In this document: piece after piece, positions 8,121 to 18,056 of the stretch
Layout: each line of letters begins with the position of its first letter
Position numbering within the stretch: the first letter of the stretch is position 1
Assembly: GCA_021299695.1 (NCBI GenBank)
Contig: JAJTEK010000023.1
Location: 1-64,000 of the forward strand
Reading direction: 5' to 3'
DNA length: 64,000 nucleotides
DNA from: Pirellula sp.
GTDB taxonomy: Bacteria > Planctomycetota > Planctomycetia > Pirellulales > Pirellulaceae
Made by a program: the position numbers and the translations under genes
The notes under the pieces: model-generated
The model's database searches: none
Seen by the model: the letters and a program-made list of their open reading frames with translations, nothing else
Told to the model about the DNA's origin: nothing

Positions 8121-11105
8121 ATGCGTTTTTGTTTCGATCGATTGTTCCGCTTTTTATTCCTTTACCCCACGAATGCCTCGCTAACGAACGCGATGTTTTG
8201 GTGCGCGTTGCTCCTTGCACTCTTCGGTGCGTACGATGCGACTTGCGCACAGGATAGTCCGAAGGCCATCGATGAGTTTTTCGAAAAACAAGTTCGACCT
8301 CTTCTGATCTCAAAGTGTTACGAATGCCATTCGCAGACGACCGAGCAAAACGGTGGGCTGTCTATGGATTCTCTCGAAGGGATGCTCCAGGGGGGCGATT
8401 CCGGTCCGGCTCTGGTTGTCGAATCGCCCGAGAAGAGCCTGATCCTTCGCGCGATCCGATACCGCGATCCGAAACTGCTGATGCCGCCTGAGAACCGCAT
8501 GTCGGCTTCCGAGGTTCGAATCCTTGAGGACTGGATCGCCTTGGGAGCAAAGGTATCCGTCGATTTCCAAAAAAGACCTGAGGGTACACCGCAGGACGGC
8601 AAACCCGGAGCGCTTGCTACCCAACACTCGGCGCTTGGGGTCGAACAAGCTCGAGAGCATTGGGCTTATCGACCACTGGTACGATCCGAAATTCCGGCCA
8701 ACGGGCAATCGAATCCCATCGATGCGTTTCTAGCAAGGGGGAGCGAATCTCTTCAAGTCGAACCGAGTCGGCTCGTCGATGAGCGAACTTGGATTCGCCG
8801 CCTAGCGATCGATCTGCACGGAATGAATCCGAGCTACGAGTCGATCGAATCGGCGTTGGAGTTGTTTCGAACCACCGATGACTCGCAGTGGGATTCGATC
8901 CGATCGCGTGTGGTCGACCAGTACCTGGCCTCTGCTCGCTACGGGGAACGCTTCGCTCGTCATTGGATGGACGTGGTTCGCTATGCCGAGTCGTTGACAT
9001 TGCGCGGATTTGTATTCCCTGATGTTTGGCGATATCGGAATTATCTCATCGAAGCTTACAACCAGGACCGCCCATTTGACGGGGTGATCGCCGAGCAAAT
9101 TGCAGGGGATCTGATGAATCGTCAAAGCTCTCAGGGTAGGTCGATCGAAGAACTCCAGAGGCGGCTCGTTGCGACCACCTTCTGGGCCATCGGCGATCAC
9201 AACTACGAGGAACAAGACAAAAAGCAACTCGAAATGGATGCTGTCGATGAGCAAATCGAAGTCTTCGGAAGAACTTTCCTAGCGCAGACGCTAGGCTGTG
9301 CGCGCTGCCACGATCACAAATTCGATCCTATACCGACGGCCGATTACTATGCCTTAGCCGGAATTCTAAAATCCTCGGTCTCGATGGATCACGAAAATGT
9401 TTCAAAATGGATCCGTCAACCGTTGCCCATGAGCGACCAAGAGCAGCAGAAATTTGACCAGTTGGCAAAAAGGCTCCAGGAGGTCAAGAAAGAGCTCAGT
9501 CTGCTCAAGGATCGAAAAAAACAAGGCAACCAGAGCGCAACGGTCGTAAACTCCAAAGAAGTCTCCGGCGTCGTCGTCGACGATCGACAGGCCAAGAAGA
9601 TCGGTTCCTGGAAGGAATCCAACTCGGTCAAGGTGTACATCGACGAGGGTTACCTGCACGACGAGAATAAAGACCGCGGTAGCAAAAGCGTCACCTTCGA
9701 CCCCGGTTCGCTGGCCTCGGGTCTCTATACCGTTCGCATGTCCTATGCGCATGGAGAAAATCGAAGTTCCAAGACACAGGTCCGCGTCTTTAATGCCGAT
9801 GGGGAAACACTCGTGGTGGTCAACCAAAAAACACCACCGGCCGAAGACGGCTTGTGGTTCAACCTAGGGAAATACCGTTTCGAAAAAGACGGAGCAGCCT
9901 TTGTGATCATCAGCAACGAACAGGCCGATGGCCATGTCATCGCCGACTCGGTTCAGTTTATGCCCGAGTTGGAAGATTCTTCCACGAAGGAACCGCGGGC
10001 CGAGTCGAAGTCCTCGGCCAAAAATGTCGACGAGCAACACGAGTCGATGATCAAGCAGATCGCCCACCTTGAGAAACTCCAAACGGAAATCCAGAAGGAA
10101 TTGGACCTGCGCCCGATGGCACAAACCCTCAGGCCTGCCGATTCCCCCTCGGATATCCCCATCCATGTGCGAGGCTCGGTCCATCGCCTGGGGCCTGTCG
10201 TCGAGCGAGGTTTTCTCTCGTGCATCAATTCCCATGAGCCTGAATTGAATCGTCGAATCCGGGTCCAAGCCACCGACAATGGCCGATTGGAGCTCGCCCA
10301 ATGGACGATCGCTCCGGAAAATCCATTGACGGCCCGAGTCTATGTCAACCGGATTTGGTACCACATGATGGGCCGGGGGATCGTTCCGACCGTGGACAAC
10401 TTTGGTACGACCGGTTCGCCCCCCTCGGATCCGCAACTCTTGGACTGGCTCGCTTCGGAATTCATCGCTCAGGATTGGTCGACCAAATGGCTAGTAAAGA
10501 CGATCGCTACCTCGAAGGCCTACCGACGAAGCATTGCGGCTAGTCCCGATTCGCTCGAAAAGGACCCTGAGAATCACTTATTTGCCAGGGGACTCCTGAG
10601 GCGATTGGATAGTGAGTCGCTTCGGGATTCCATGCTCCAAGCCAGTGGGGAGTTGCAGATCGGGGGTTCGGTGGGCTCGACCATTCGCCCAGGAACCAAA
10701 GAGGATTATCGCTACGAGCATCAGGCCGACTTGCGTTCGGTCTATTTACCTTGGTTTCGAAATGCCCTCCCACCCTTGATTCGCGAATTCGATGGAGCCA
10801 ATCCGAGTTTCTCGATCTCCGAGCGAAATCGCAGCACGGTGGCCACCCAAGCCCTGGCGATGATGAATCATCCATGGGTTCGCCATCGCGCCTCGGCGCT
10901 GGTCGCCTCGCTAAATCTACCTCCGAGCGACCCCCGAGATCCCGCTCAACTCGATGAGGCCATCGAATCGATCTTCATAAAAACGCTCGGGCGGAATCCC
11001 GAGGCGACCGAGCAGCCCTGGGCTCGCTCGGTTGTCGAGAACGGTGGACTTGAGGAACTCTCGCATCAATTGCTCGCTTCGATCGACTTTCGTTACGCTC
11101 CATGA
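8121..11105 (+). CDS. PSCyt1/DUF1549/DUF1553 planctomycete protein with golvesin-like insert
   Basis: This is a large secreted protein of 994 residues from the ATG at 8121; earlier (8034) and later (8193) starts are possible. A hydrophobic signal segment ends in 'DATCAQ'. The PSCyt1 cytochrome-like domain holds a CxxCH haem motif (CYECH, about residue 66). DUF1549 follows, with 'RYGERFARHWMDVVRYAES' and a second Cys motif in 'CARCHDHKFDPIP'. Near residues 480-615 sits a golvesin/Xly-type beta domain ('YIDEGYLHDENKDRGSKSVTF'). DUF1553 forms the C-terminal third ('NPLTARVYVNRIWYHMMGRGIV'). The DUF1501 gene starts 18 bases downstream, the usual partner. Function is undetermined; a role in surface polysaccharide breakdown is a common guess. 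Confidence 0.92.
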   Translation: MRFCFDRLFRFLFLYPTNASLTNAMFWCALLLALFGAYDATCAQDSPKAIDEFFEKQVRPLLISKCYECHSQTTEQNGGLSMDSLEGMLQGGDSGPALVVESPEKSLILRAIRYRDPKLLMPPENRMSASEVRILEDWIALGAKVSVDFQKRPEGTPQDGKPGALATQHSALGVEQAREHWAYRPLVRSEIPANGQSNPIDAFLARGSESLQVEPSRLVDERTWIRRLAIDLHGMNPSYESIESALELFRTTDDSQWDSIRSRVVDQYLASARYGERFARHWMDVVRYAESLTLRGFVFPDVWRYRNYLIEAYNQDRPFDGVIAEQIAGDLMNRQSSQGRSIEELQRRLVATTFWAIGDHNYEEQDKKQLEMDAVDEQIEVFGRTFLAQTLGCARCHDHKFDPIPTADYYALAGILKSSVSMDHENVSKWIRQPLPMSDQEQQKFDQLAKRLQEVKKELSLLKDRKKQGNQSATVVNSKEVSGVVVDDRQAKKIGSWKESNSVKVYIDEGYLHDENKDRGSKSVTFDPGSLASGLYTVRMSYAHGENRSSKTQVRVFNADGETLVVVNQKTPPAEDGLWFNLGKYRFEKDGAAFVIISNEQADGHVIADSVQFMPELEDSSTKEPRAESKSSAKNVDEQHESMIKQIAHLEKLQTEIQKELDLRPMAQTLRPADSPSDIPIHVRGSVHRLGPVVERGFLSCINSHEPELNRRIRVQATDNGRLELAQWTIAPENPLTARVYVNRIWYHMMGRGIVPTVDNFGTTGSPPSDPQLLDWLASEFIAQDWSTKWLVKTIATSKAYRRSIAASPDSLEKDPENHLFARGLLRRLDSESLRDSMLQASGELQIGGSVGSTIRPGTKEDYRYEHQADLRSVYLPWFRNALPPLIREFDGANPSFSISERNRSTVATQALAMMNHPWVRHRASALVASLNLPPSDPRDPAQLDEAIESIFIKTLGRNPEATEQPWARSVVENGGLEELSHQLLASIDFRYAP

Positions 11106-11123
11106 CCTAGGAACCCAACGACG

Positions 11124-12584
11124 ATGTTCACTCGACGTCAACTCCTCGAATCCTCTGCCTGCGGTTGCGGTGCCCTGGCTGCCTACGGGTTGTTCGGACC
11201 TGGCCGAGCCCGAGCCGAAGAGAATCCCAAGCCAGGCAACCGTATCGAAGGCTTGAGCGGATTGCATCACAGAGCCAAAGTCAAGCGAGTGATCTTTCTG
11301 TTCATGCAAGGTGGGGTCAGCCAAGTAGACTCGTTTGATCCCAAGCCGATTTTGGAAAAACACGATGGGCAGATGATCGCCTTTGACGATGCTCGGGAGT
11401 TCGCCAACACCCGCAGACTCGGCAGCAACCAAAGGGTCATGAAGTCCCCATGGGCCTTCAAGCAATACGGCCAATGCGGACGCTCGGTCTCCGATCTGTT
11501 TCCCAACATCGCACAGCATGTCGACCGCATGCAGTTCATCCACTCGATGCATACCGAGGGGGTTGCGCACGGACCATCAACCCTTTTTCTCCACTGCGGA
11601 TCCCTCAATACCGTTCGACCTTCGATCGGAGCCTGGACCCTCTATGCACTCGGTAGCGAAAACGAAAATCTGCCTGGATTTATTTCGATCGCTCCATCGA
11701 TCGGAAACGGGGGGTTCCGGAACCATGGCTCGGCTTTCTTGCCAGCGAGGTTTCAAGGGACCCCGCTCGGACGCGCAAGCCAATCGGACTTGAACATCGA
11801 AAACATCAACGGAGTTTCATCGGCCAACTCTCCACCGAACCTACGATGGCAAATGCAGCGGCAATTGCAGCAACTGCAGCTCGAGCGACTGGCCCAAGGC
11901 TCGGACCGAAGCGACTTGATCCTGCCAGCGGCCGACGAACTCGAATCGCTGATCGCAAGCTACGAGCTCGCAGCACGCATGCAATCGGCATCCCCGGATA
12001 TCTTCGATTTATCCCAGGAGACCGAGGAGACTAAGAAGCTCTACGGCATCGATCGCAAGGAGACTGAAACTTACGGAAAACGTTGCCTTTTGGCCCGGCG
12101 TCTTTGTGAGGCGGGTGTGCGATTCATTCAGGTCAACTACGGTGACGATTCGGCCAACCCTGCATGGGATCAACACTCCAATCTACCCAAGCACCTAGAC
12201 CATGCGACAGCCGTCGATCAGCCCGTCGCTGGCTTGCTCACGGACTTGCACCGTCGCGGACTCCTGGAAGATACCCTTGTTTGGTTCGGCAGTGAGTTCG
12301 GTAGACAACCCTATGCCGAAAAGAATGGGACTGGTCGGGATCATAATCCTGGTGGGTTTACCGTTTGGCTCGCCGGGGGTGGGGTAGGGGCCGGACAAGC
12401 TTACGGTCAAACCGATGAGTTTGGGCAATTGGCGATCCAAAACAAAGTCCACATGCATGATCTCCATGCGACCATCTTGCACCTTATGGGGATCGACCAC
12501 GAGCGTCTTGTGCACCGGTTTGGTGGACGGGATTTTCGATTGACCGATGTGTACGGTAAGGTCGTTCGTGAAATCCTTACGTGA
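11124..12584 (+). CDS. DUF1501 (sulfatase-like fold) exported protein
   Basis: This 486-residue protein starts with a twin-arginine type signal (TRRQLLES followed by a hydrophobic stretch and 'RARAEE'). DUF1501 hallmarks include 'VIFLFMQGGVSQVDSFDPKP', 'SMHTEGVAHGPSTLFLHCGS', 'GRDHNPGGFTVWLAGGGVGAG' and 'HDLHATILHLMGIDHE', with metal-binding-type Asp/His residues typical of alkaline-phosphatase-superfamily folds. It is almost always encoded beside a DUF1549/DUF1553 gene, as here. Its last 8 bases overlap the convergent PAP2 gene. Substrate unknown. Confidence 0.92.
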   Translation: MFTRRQLLESSACGCGALAAYGLFGPGRARAEENPKPGNRIEGLSGLHHRAKVKRVIFLFMQGGVSQVDSFDPKPILEKHDGQMIAFDDAREFANTRRLGSNQRVMKSPWAFKQYGQCGRSVSDLFPNIAQHVDRMQFIHSMHTEGVAHGPSTLFLHCGSLNTVRPSIGAWTLYALGSENENLPGFISIAPSIGNGGFRNHGSAFLPARFQGTPLGRASQSDLNIENINGVSSANSPPNLRWQMQRQLQQLQLERLAQGSDRSDLILPAADELESLIASYELAARMQSASPDIFDLSQETEETKKLYGIDRKETETYGKRCLLARRLCEAGVRFIQVNYGDDSANPAWDQHSNLPKHLDHATAVDQPVAGLLTDLHRRGLLEDTLVWFGSEFGRQPYAEKNGTGRDHNPGGFTVWLAGGGVGAGQAYGQTDEFGQLAIQNKVHMHDLHATILHLMGIDHERLVHRFGGRDFRLTDVYGKVVREILT

Positions 12585-13266
12585 TATCGCCTCGGAGTTC
12601 GCGACGGGGTAACCAAGCCCAAGCCAATGCGACCATGAGCGTCAGAGGGATGCTCACGAGGATATCTGAAAGGTAATGCGAACCTGAGACCAATCGCTGC
12701 AGAGCCGCGATGCTTGCCATAAACAAAAATAGGTTCTTTCCTCGTGGGTAGACATAGGTCAACCCGATTGCCATCGCCACGGCAGTAGCGGTGTGCCCGG
12801 ATGGAAAACTCCGAATCGATTCGTTAAACCACGACTCGCTCAGAGGGGTTCCCCAAGCCTCCCAGCTTGAGGGAAAGGGGATTTGCGGATCGCGGTCAGG
12901 ATTGAGCCAGCTCCAAATTTCCGAATCGTAAGTGGCCGGACGCCTTCGAGGGATCAAGTACTTGGCTAGATTTGCAAGGACTCCGCAGGTCAGCACAAAT
13001 AAGGAGGCTTCCCAGAGTTTGTTCCGGTTCCGTTGGTCGATCCATAGCAATGTACTCAGGATCATCACGCATCCGAGAGTATGCGCAAAGATCTCCATCA
13101 GATGGATAAACCGTCGTAAGTCACCCGGAATGTGCTTGTGCCGGACCCATTGGGAGATCTCCAGGTCCCATGGAAGCGCGATCATCGCCGCGATCAGCGC
13201 GACGGCCGCGACCAGGGTTGAGCCGATCAAGGTCTTTTTTTTGGAACTTCCTAAATGAAAAAGCAC
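12577..13266 (-). CDS. PAP2-family membrane phosphatase
   Basis: This 229-residue membrane protein has the three-part PAP2 (phosphatidic acid phosphatase type 2) signature: KX6RP ('KYLIPRRRP', near 103), PSGH (near 155) and RX5HX3D ('RLVSGSHYLSD', near 192). Four to six hydrophobic helices surround it. It should hydrolyse lipid phosphates or pyrophosphates at the membrane surface. The start is a GTG; xylulokinase ends 36 bases upstream on the same strand. The exact lipid substrate (undecaprenyl-PP, PA or other) cannot be told. Confidence 0.9.
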   Translation of the reverse strand: MLFHLGSSKKKTLIGSTLVAAVALIAAMIALPWDLEISQWVRHKHIPGDLRRFIHLMEIFAHTLGCVMILSTLLWIDQRNRNKLWEASLFVLTCGVLANLAKYLIPRRRPATYDSEIWSWLNPDRDPQIPFPSSWEAWGTPLSESWFNESIRSFPSGHTATAVAMAIGLTYVYPRGKNLFLFMASIAALQRLVSGSHYLSDILVSIPLTLMVALAWAWLPRRELRGDIT

Positions 13267-13302
13267 GCGATGAGTTCACCTATTGCATGAAGCATCTTTG
13301 TG

Positions 13303-14826
13303 TTAAACATCGAGTCGGCTGATTTCGCCGAACTGATCCTTAAGCGACTCGTAGAGCTTGCGGTAGACAGGAAAGGCAGCATCGTATGCCTTTTGTGAGG
13401 CTTTTCTCGGGGCTCGCTTCTCGACAACTCGGATCGTCGCCTTGCAAGCCTCCTCGATGTTTTTATAGGCACCATCGCCGACGGCCGCCAGGAGTGCCAC
13501 GCCGTACCCAGGGCCTTGTTCTGCATTGATCGAACAGACCTTTTGACCGAAGCTGTCGGCCAGGATCTGCTTCCAAAGATCGCTTTTGGCCCCACCACCG
13601 CTGAGTCGAATCTCTTGAATTGGGATCTCAAGTTGGCCGATGATCTCGAGACTTTCGCGAAGCGAGTAGGCGACCCCTTCCATGACTGAGCGGGCCAAAT
13701 GCCCTCGCGTGTGCTTGTTGGTCATCCCGATGAAACAAGCCCTTGCGAGTGGATCGGCATGGGGAGTACGTTCCCCGGCCAAGTAGGGCAGGAAGAATAG
13801 ACCCTCGGATCCAGGTCTTAAGGCCGAGGCTTCTTGTGTGAGAATCTCATAGGGATCGACTCCTTTCTTGGCAGCCAGATCTTTGCAAATATTCTGAACA
13901 AACCACTGGAGCGAACCTGCGGCCGAAAGCGTTACGCCCATCATGTGCCATTTGCCATGGACCGCATGGCAGAAGGTATGGAGTCTCCCGAGTCGATCAT
14001 ACTGAGGTGTGTCGCTATGGCAAAAAACCACGCCCGATGTCCCCAAGCTGGCCGTGAGGATCCCTTGCTTGACGATCCCATTGCCGACGGCGCCCGCAGC
14101 GCAATCACCGGCTCCGGCAACGACCTTGCAGGCCGTACTGAGCCCGAGCTCTTTGGCCACATCGGCCTTAAGTGTCCCGGTGACCTGCTCGGACTCATAG
14201 ACGCGAGCTAGGATCGATGGGTCGATCTCGAGCTTGGTTAAGAGCTCTTGGGACCATTGGCGTTTGACGACGTCAAGAAGGAGCATACCGCTCGCATCGC
14301 TCGCGTCGGTTGCCAGTTCACCGGTCAAGCGTCGGCGAATCTCGTCCTTGGGCAAAAGCAAGTAGCGCAGAGCATCGTAGTGCTTGGGCTCATGGTTCCG
14401 TAGCCACAAGAGTTTCGGTGCAGTAAATCCCGTCAAGGCGGGATTGGCAACCATCGAAATGAGCTTGTCTCGGCCTCCGGCCCGGTTGGTGATTTCTTCG
14501 CATTCGGCAAGCGTCCGCTGGTCGTTCCAGAGCAAGGCCGGTCGAATGACATTTCCCTTGGCATTCAAAAAAACCGATCCGTGCATTTGCCCGGAGAGTC
14601 CGATGGCCCGAACTTCAGCCCCCTTGACTTTGGCTTTTTTGAGGACCCCTTGGATCGTTTGCTTGGTCGCCGTCCACCAATCCTCTGGGTTTTGTTCTGT
14701 CCAAAGCGGCTTTGGGGTCAAAAGCGGATAACTGGCTGTCGCCTCGGCCAATACCTTGCCAGACTGGTCAATTAGCAGGCTTTTCGTGCCGGATGTGCCG
14801 ATATCGATCCCAAGATAATAAGCCAT
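13303..14826 (-). CDS. xylB: Xylulokinase (FGGY family)
   Basis: This 507-residue protein is full length for the family. The N-terminal phosphate-binding motif is 'LGIDIGTSGTKSLLID', followed by 'GLSGQMHGSVFLNAKG', where the MHG is typical of xylulokinases. Also present are 'GAGDCAAGAVGNGIV' and the C-terminal 'EIRLSGGGAKSDLWKQILAD'. It phosphorylates D-xylulose to xylulose 5-phosphate for the pentose phosphate pathway. No xylose isomerase or transporter is adjacent, so the gene sits outside a xylose operon here. It is divergent from the lipoprotein gene at 14927, with about 100 bases between the starts. Confidence 0.92.
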   Translation of the reverse strand: MAYYLGIDIGTSGTKSLLIDQSGKVLAEATASYPLLTPKPLWTEQNPEDWWTATKQTIQGVLKKAKVKGAEVRAIGLSGQMHGSVFLNAKGNVIRPALLWNDQRTLAECEEITNRAGGRDKLISMVANPALTGFTAPKLLWLRNHEPKHYDALRYLLLPKDEIRRRLTGELATDASDASGMLLLDVVKRQWSQELLTKLEIDPSILARVYESEQVTGTLKADVAKELGLSTACKVVAGAGDCAAGAVGNGIVKQGILTASLGTSGVVFCHSDTPQYDRLGRLHTFCHAVHGKWHMMGVTLSAAGSLQWFVQNICKDLAAKKGVDPYEILTQEASALRPGSEGLFFLPYLAGERTPHADPLARACFIGMTNKHTRGHLARSVMEGVAYSLRESLEIIGQLEIPIQEIRLSGGGAKSDLWKQILADSFGQKVCSINAEQGPGYGVALLAAVGDGAYKNIEEACKATIRVVEKRAPRKASQKAYDAAFPVYRKLYESLKDQFGEISRLDV

Positions 14827-14926
14827 AATGAATGCGTTGCTAGAATGGGTTGGTCTAGAAAAAATCCAATGGATTGTCCAAGATTTCTATACTAGCCGAT
14901 TTGCCGAATCCTTGGAGAGATGCCAG

Positions 14927-16438
14927 ATGGAATCCCAGAAAATCAGTCCCCCAGATCCCTTGGTCTTGCCGATCGCGCGAAGGGCATGGCTTCAAAGTTC
15001 TTTCTCGCTCGGATGCTCCTTGCTCATTTCCCTAGCCGGATGCCCTGGCAAGGCCCCGGACCGTACCAAGAACGATGCGGCTGGCAAAGTAGGCCGAGGG
15101 GATCTGCCCCCACTGAAAATTGGAATCCTCGATTGCGACGAACTCTCCGAGGTGCTCGTGAACCGATGGCAGGAATACTCCGACCAACCGATCGAACTGA
15201 TCCGATTCGAGCGGCTCAAGGTCGGCACCCAAGATTCTCCATCTTTGGACGTGATCCTCTATCCGGGTAATTTTCTAGGCACTCTTTTCGAAAAGGAATG
15301 GATAGCACCTCTACCCTCCCTACTTCTGGAACGACTCGGCGGTCAAAAGCAAAACGGCGATAAGCGAAACACGGGGAAAAAATCTCTTACTCCCAAGAAT
15401 TTAGACTCCGAGGACTCGCCCCAAGGGTTCGAGAGCTGGTCGAGCCGCTGGCGGTCGATTGCCCATTACAACGGCAAGTCGGTGGGCTTGCCCCTAGGAG
15501 CCCCGTGTTGGGTTGCAGCAACCAGAGGGCTAGACATCGAACCGCTGAAGCGGTTGCATCAGGCGATTGCGAGCAACCAAAACAATTCCGAGCTCGCCAG
15601 CGAGAGCCTTGAGGCCTTTTTGCAGAAATCCGAATCGACCCTACAAGATAGCCTCGAAGCCCGGCAAGCCTTGCTCGCCGAGAAACTCAACGACCTCCCC
15701 TCGATCGATCGGCGGGCCTTGGTCGAGCGGTTCCTTTGGATGATGACCACCAGCGAGTCTCGCTACCGTGGACTGATCGACCCTTATAAAGTCACGGCGC
15801 GGTTGGGTCTTCCCGAGTTTGCTCGCAGCGCAAGGTTTCTGCATCGACTTGCCTTGATCGAGCCGACGACCATCTTGGCCTCCCCTGTCGAGGCTTGGGA
15901 GAGGGTCGCCGAGGGAAAAGCTGTCTTTGGGATCGGTTGGCCCCGTACCGATGGGTTCCAGCGAGCGGGTCTTGCCTCGGATTCCAAACCCTTGCAATTG
16001 GTCCCTTTCCTCTACAACGGAGCCCAGGGACTATTGGCATCGCTTGGCAGGAAAACTAGGCAGTCCTCGATGTCGGTCGAGTTTATGCATTGGCTGCATC
16101 GAGAGGACAATCGAGCGGCCCTTCAAGCCAAGTCGCCGCGTATCGAGGTTCTCGAAATCGAAAACGATACCAATCGCGTCCGAGAGGACTATCGGGACTA
16201 CCAAACTCTCCAGAGGCTCGAAGCGGGCAATTCGACCCTGGATATGACTCCCCGTTTCGTCGATGCCGATTTGCTCATCGATGGGATGGCCGATGCACTC
16301 TTGGATATCCTTGCCGATCCCGAGTCCGCATCTGCCCGGCTTGAGCAGTGCAAGCTCCAATGGGCCAAATCGATCGACTCGATCGGTGCTGAGTCGCTCC
16401 GGAGAAGTCTCGAACGGGCCACTGGCCTTTCGAATTAA
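14927..16438 (+). CDS. Extracellular solute-binding-like lipoprotein
   Basis: The ATG at 14927 is preceded by GGAGAG and gives 503 residues; a reading from 14828 would lack a sensible signal. A hydrophobic segment ends in the lipobox LAGC near residue 40, so it is a probable lipoprotein. The mature part resembles family-1 extracellular solute-binding proteins: 'PPLKIGILDCDELSEVLVNRW' near the start, then 'SVGLPLGAPCWVA' and 'AWERVAEGKAVFGIGWPR'. No ABC permease or ATPase is adjacent, so transport is not supported by context. The next gene, a TPR protein, follows 23 bases later and may be co-transcribed. Confidence 0.72.
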   Translation: MESQKISPPDPLVLPIARRAWLQSSFSLGCSLLISLAGCPGKAPDRTKNDAAGKVGRGDLPPLKIGILDCDELSEVLVNRWQEYSDQPIELIRFERLKVGTQDSPSLDVILYPGNFLGTLFEKEWIAPLPSLLLERLGGQKQNGDKRNTGKKSLTPKNLDSEDSPQGFESWSSRWRSIAHYNGKSVGLPLGAPCWVAATRGLDIEPLKRLHQAIASNQNNSELASESLEAFLQKSESTLQDSLEARQALLAEKLNDLPSIDRRALVERFLWMMTTSESRYRGLIDPYKVTARLGLPEFARSARFLHRLALIEPTTILASPVEAWERVAEGKAVFGIGWPRTDGFQRAGLASDSKPLQLVPFLYNGAQGLLASLGRKTRQSSMSVEFMHWLHREDNRAALQAKSPRIEVLEIENDTNRVREDYRDYQTLQRLEAGNSTLDMTPRFVDADLLIDGMADALLDILADPESASARLEQCKLQWAKSIDSIGAESLRRSLERATGLSN

Positions 16439-16461
16439 AGCCAACGGGAGAAAATCGGATT

Positions 16462-17997
16462 ATGGAACCCAGAGGTTTTCAAAAGTACCTTCGCTACCTG
16501 CAACTCCTTTTAGCCGCACCGTTCCGAGCGATCGCCGAGTTGGCCGGGCTATTCTCCCCGGGAAATCCTTCCTCGCGTAGAGCTGAGTTCATCGAAGAGC
16601 AACGCAGACGTCGAGGCATGCTTCTCTGGGGGCTTCCTGCTATTTTCTGCGCTCTGGCCGCAATCTTGCTTGCCGGTTGGGGTGCGACGAATCGGAGGAA
16701 GCTTGCTAGCACGTACTCCGAGAAACTCACCGAGGCTATCGCACAGCCCGACGCGAAACGGGCCGAGCGCTTGAGTCAGAGGGTCTTTCATGAAGGCCTG
16801 CGCGACGCGCCTAGCTCGGCGATGGATTACTGCAATTTTCTCGCAGCACAAAAAGATCTGCTCCAGGCAAACAGTATCCTCGAGACGCTAGCCCCTGACG
16901 ATGCCCCCGGCTATCCAGCCGCACACCTTCAACGCGCCATCGGGTACTCGAACCTGTTGAGCCAAGGTGCCAGCGATCGGTACCTGCCGATCTTTTCATG
17001 GCATTTGAAGCAAGCCGGGGATCCATCGACCGAGGCCCATTGGCTTGCCTGGGCAAACTACTTTCGACTCACTGGCCAAATCGATCGCTCGGTGCAAGCC
17101 CTCGAATCGGTGGCCAACCTCAACCCCTCCCACTGGTTTTCCGTTGCCGATTTGTATGTCCTCGACGGCAAACCGGATCTTGCGAAACGCTCGTTGCTGA
17201 TGGCGTCGAATGCCTACCGTCTGCGATTGGGAAACAACCCCTTATCGATTCCCGACCGACTGCAATTGGTCATGGCCCAAGCTCGATCTGGGGATTACCA
17301 ACAAGCTTCAGCGACTTTGCAAGCGGGCTTGGAGCTCGAGCCTAAGAGCGACGAACTGCTTGCGGCTAAGTTGCAGTTGGAGACTATCGCCCTCGAACAA
17401 TCGCTTCAAAAAGCCAAAGGAGTTCCAGAAAAACTATCCTTGCTCAAAGAAATCGTTGCTAAATCTCAAGACCGCTCGGTGGTCTACCAGGGGGCCATCG
17501 ATCTTTACCGCATCGCAGCCAACGAGCAGCAAAAAGGATCGGTCCTTGAGATGCTCGACTGGAGTTTAAGTCGCTACGGCCCGAGTCCATCGCTCTTGTT
17601 TGCACAAAGCATGATTCTCATCGACCAGGGGAAAAACTCTGAAGCCAGGGCTAAACTCCAGGAGTCTGTCGATCTTTTCCCAGACCACGGTCTGTCGCTA
17701 AACAATCTAGCTTGGTTGCTCGGCAACCATGAGCCTCGTGACCTGGAGAAAGCCAAGGAGTTGGCCATGCGGGCCGTTGCAAGCGACCCTCGAATGGGTA
17801 CCTTTCACGATACCTTAGGGACGATCCATCTGGAGCTCAAGGACTGGCAGTCTGCGATCCAAGAGCTTGAGTTGGCCTTGGCGCAAACCCCCATCGAGGC
17901 AAGATCCAAGATTCACGCCAAGTTGGCCATCGGCTACGAGGCCGTCGGCCAGGCATCGCTTGCTGCGATGCACAAAGACCGAAGCGGCTCGAAGTGA
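16462..17997 (+). CDS. Membrane-anchored TPR protein
   Basis: This 511-residue protein has one strong membrane helix near residues 52-73 ('MLLWGLPAIFCALAAILLAGW'-like). A long alpha-helical region follows with tetratricopeptide-type repeats; the clearest is near residues 410-500 ('HGLSLNNLAWLLG..', 'MGTFHDTLGTIHLELKDW', 'KIHAKLAIGYEAVG'). The N-terminus has a second hydrophobic patch around residues 10-30. TPR proteins act as interaction scaffolds, and the partner is unknown. It follows the lipoprotein gene by 23 bases and probably shares its transcript. Confidence 0.8.
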   Translation: MEPRGFQKYLRYLQLLLAAPFRAIAELAGLFSPGNPSSRRAEFIEEQRRRRGMLLWGLPAIFCALAAILLAGWGATNRRKLASTYSEKLTEAIAQPDAKRAERLSQRVFHEGLRDAPSSAMDYCNFLAAQKDLLQANSILETLAPDDAPGYPAAHLQRAIGYSNLLSQGASDRYLPIFSWHLKQAGDPSTEAHWLAWANYFRLTGQIDRSVQALESVANLNPSHWFSVADLYVLDGKPDLAKRSLLMASNAYRLRLGNNPLSIPDRLQLVMAQARSGDYQQASATLQAGLELEPKSDELLAAKLQLETIALEQSLQKAKGVPEKLSLLKEIVAKSQDRSVVYQGAIDLYRIAANEQQKGSVLEMLDWSLSRYGPSPSLLFAQSMILIDQGKNSEARAKLQESVDLFPDHGLSLNNLAWLLGNHEPRDLEKAKELAMRAVASDPRMGTFHDTLGTIHLELKDWQSAIQELELALAQTPIEARSKIHAKLAIGYEAVGQASLAAMHKDRSGSK

Positions 17998-18056
17998 GTG
18001 GACCGATAGGTTTTTCCGTCACGGTTCCTCATTCGGGATTTCAAGATAGCAACGAG

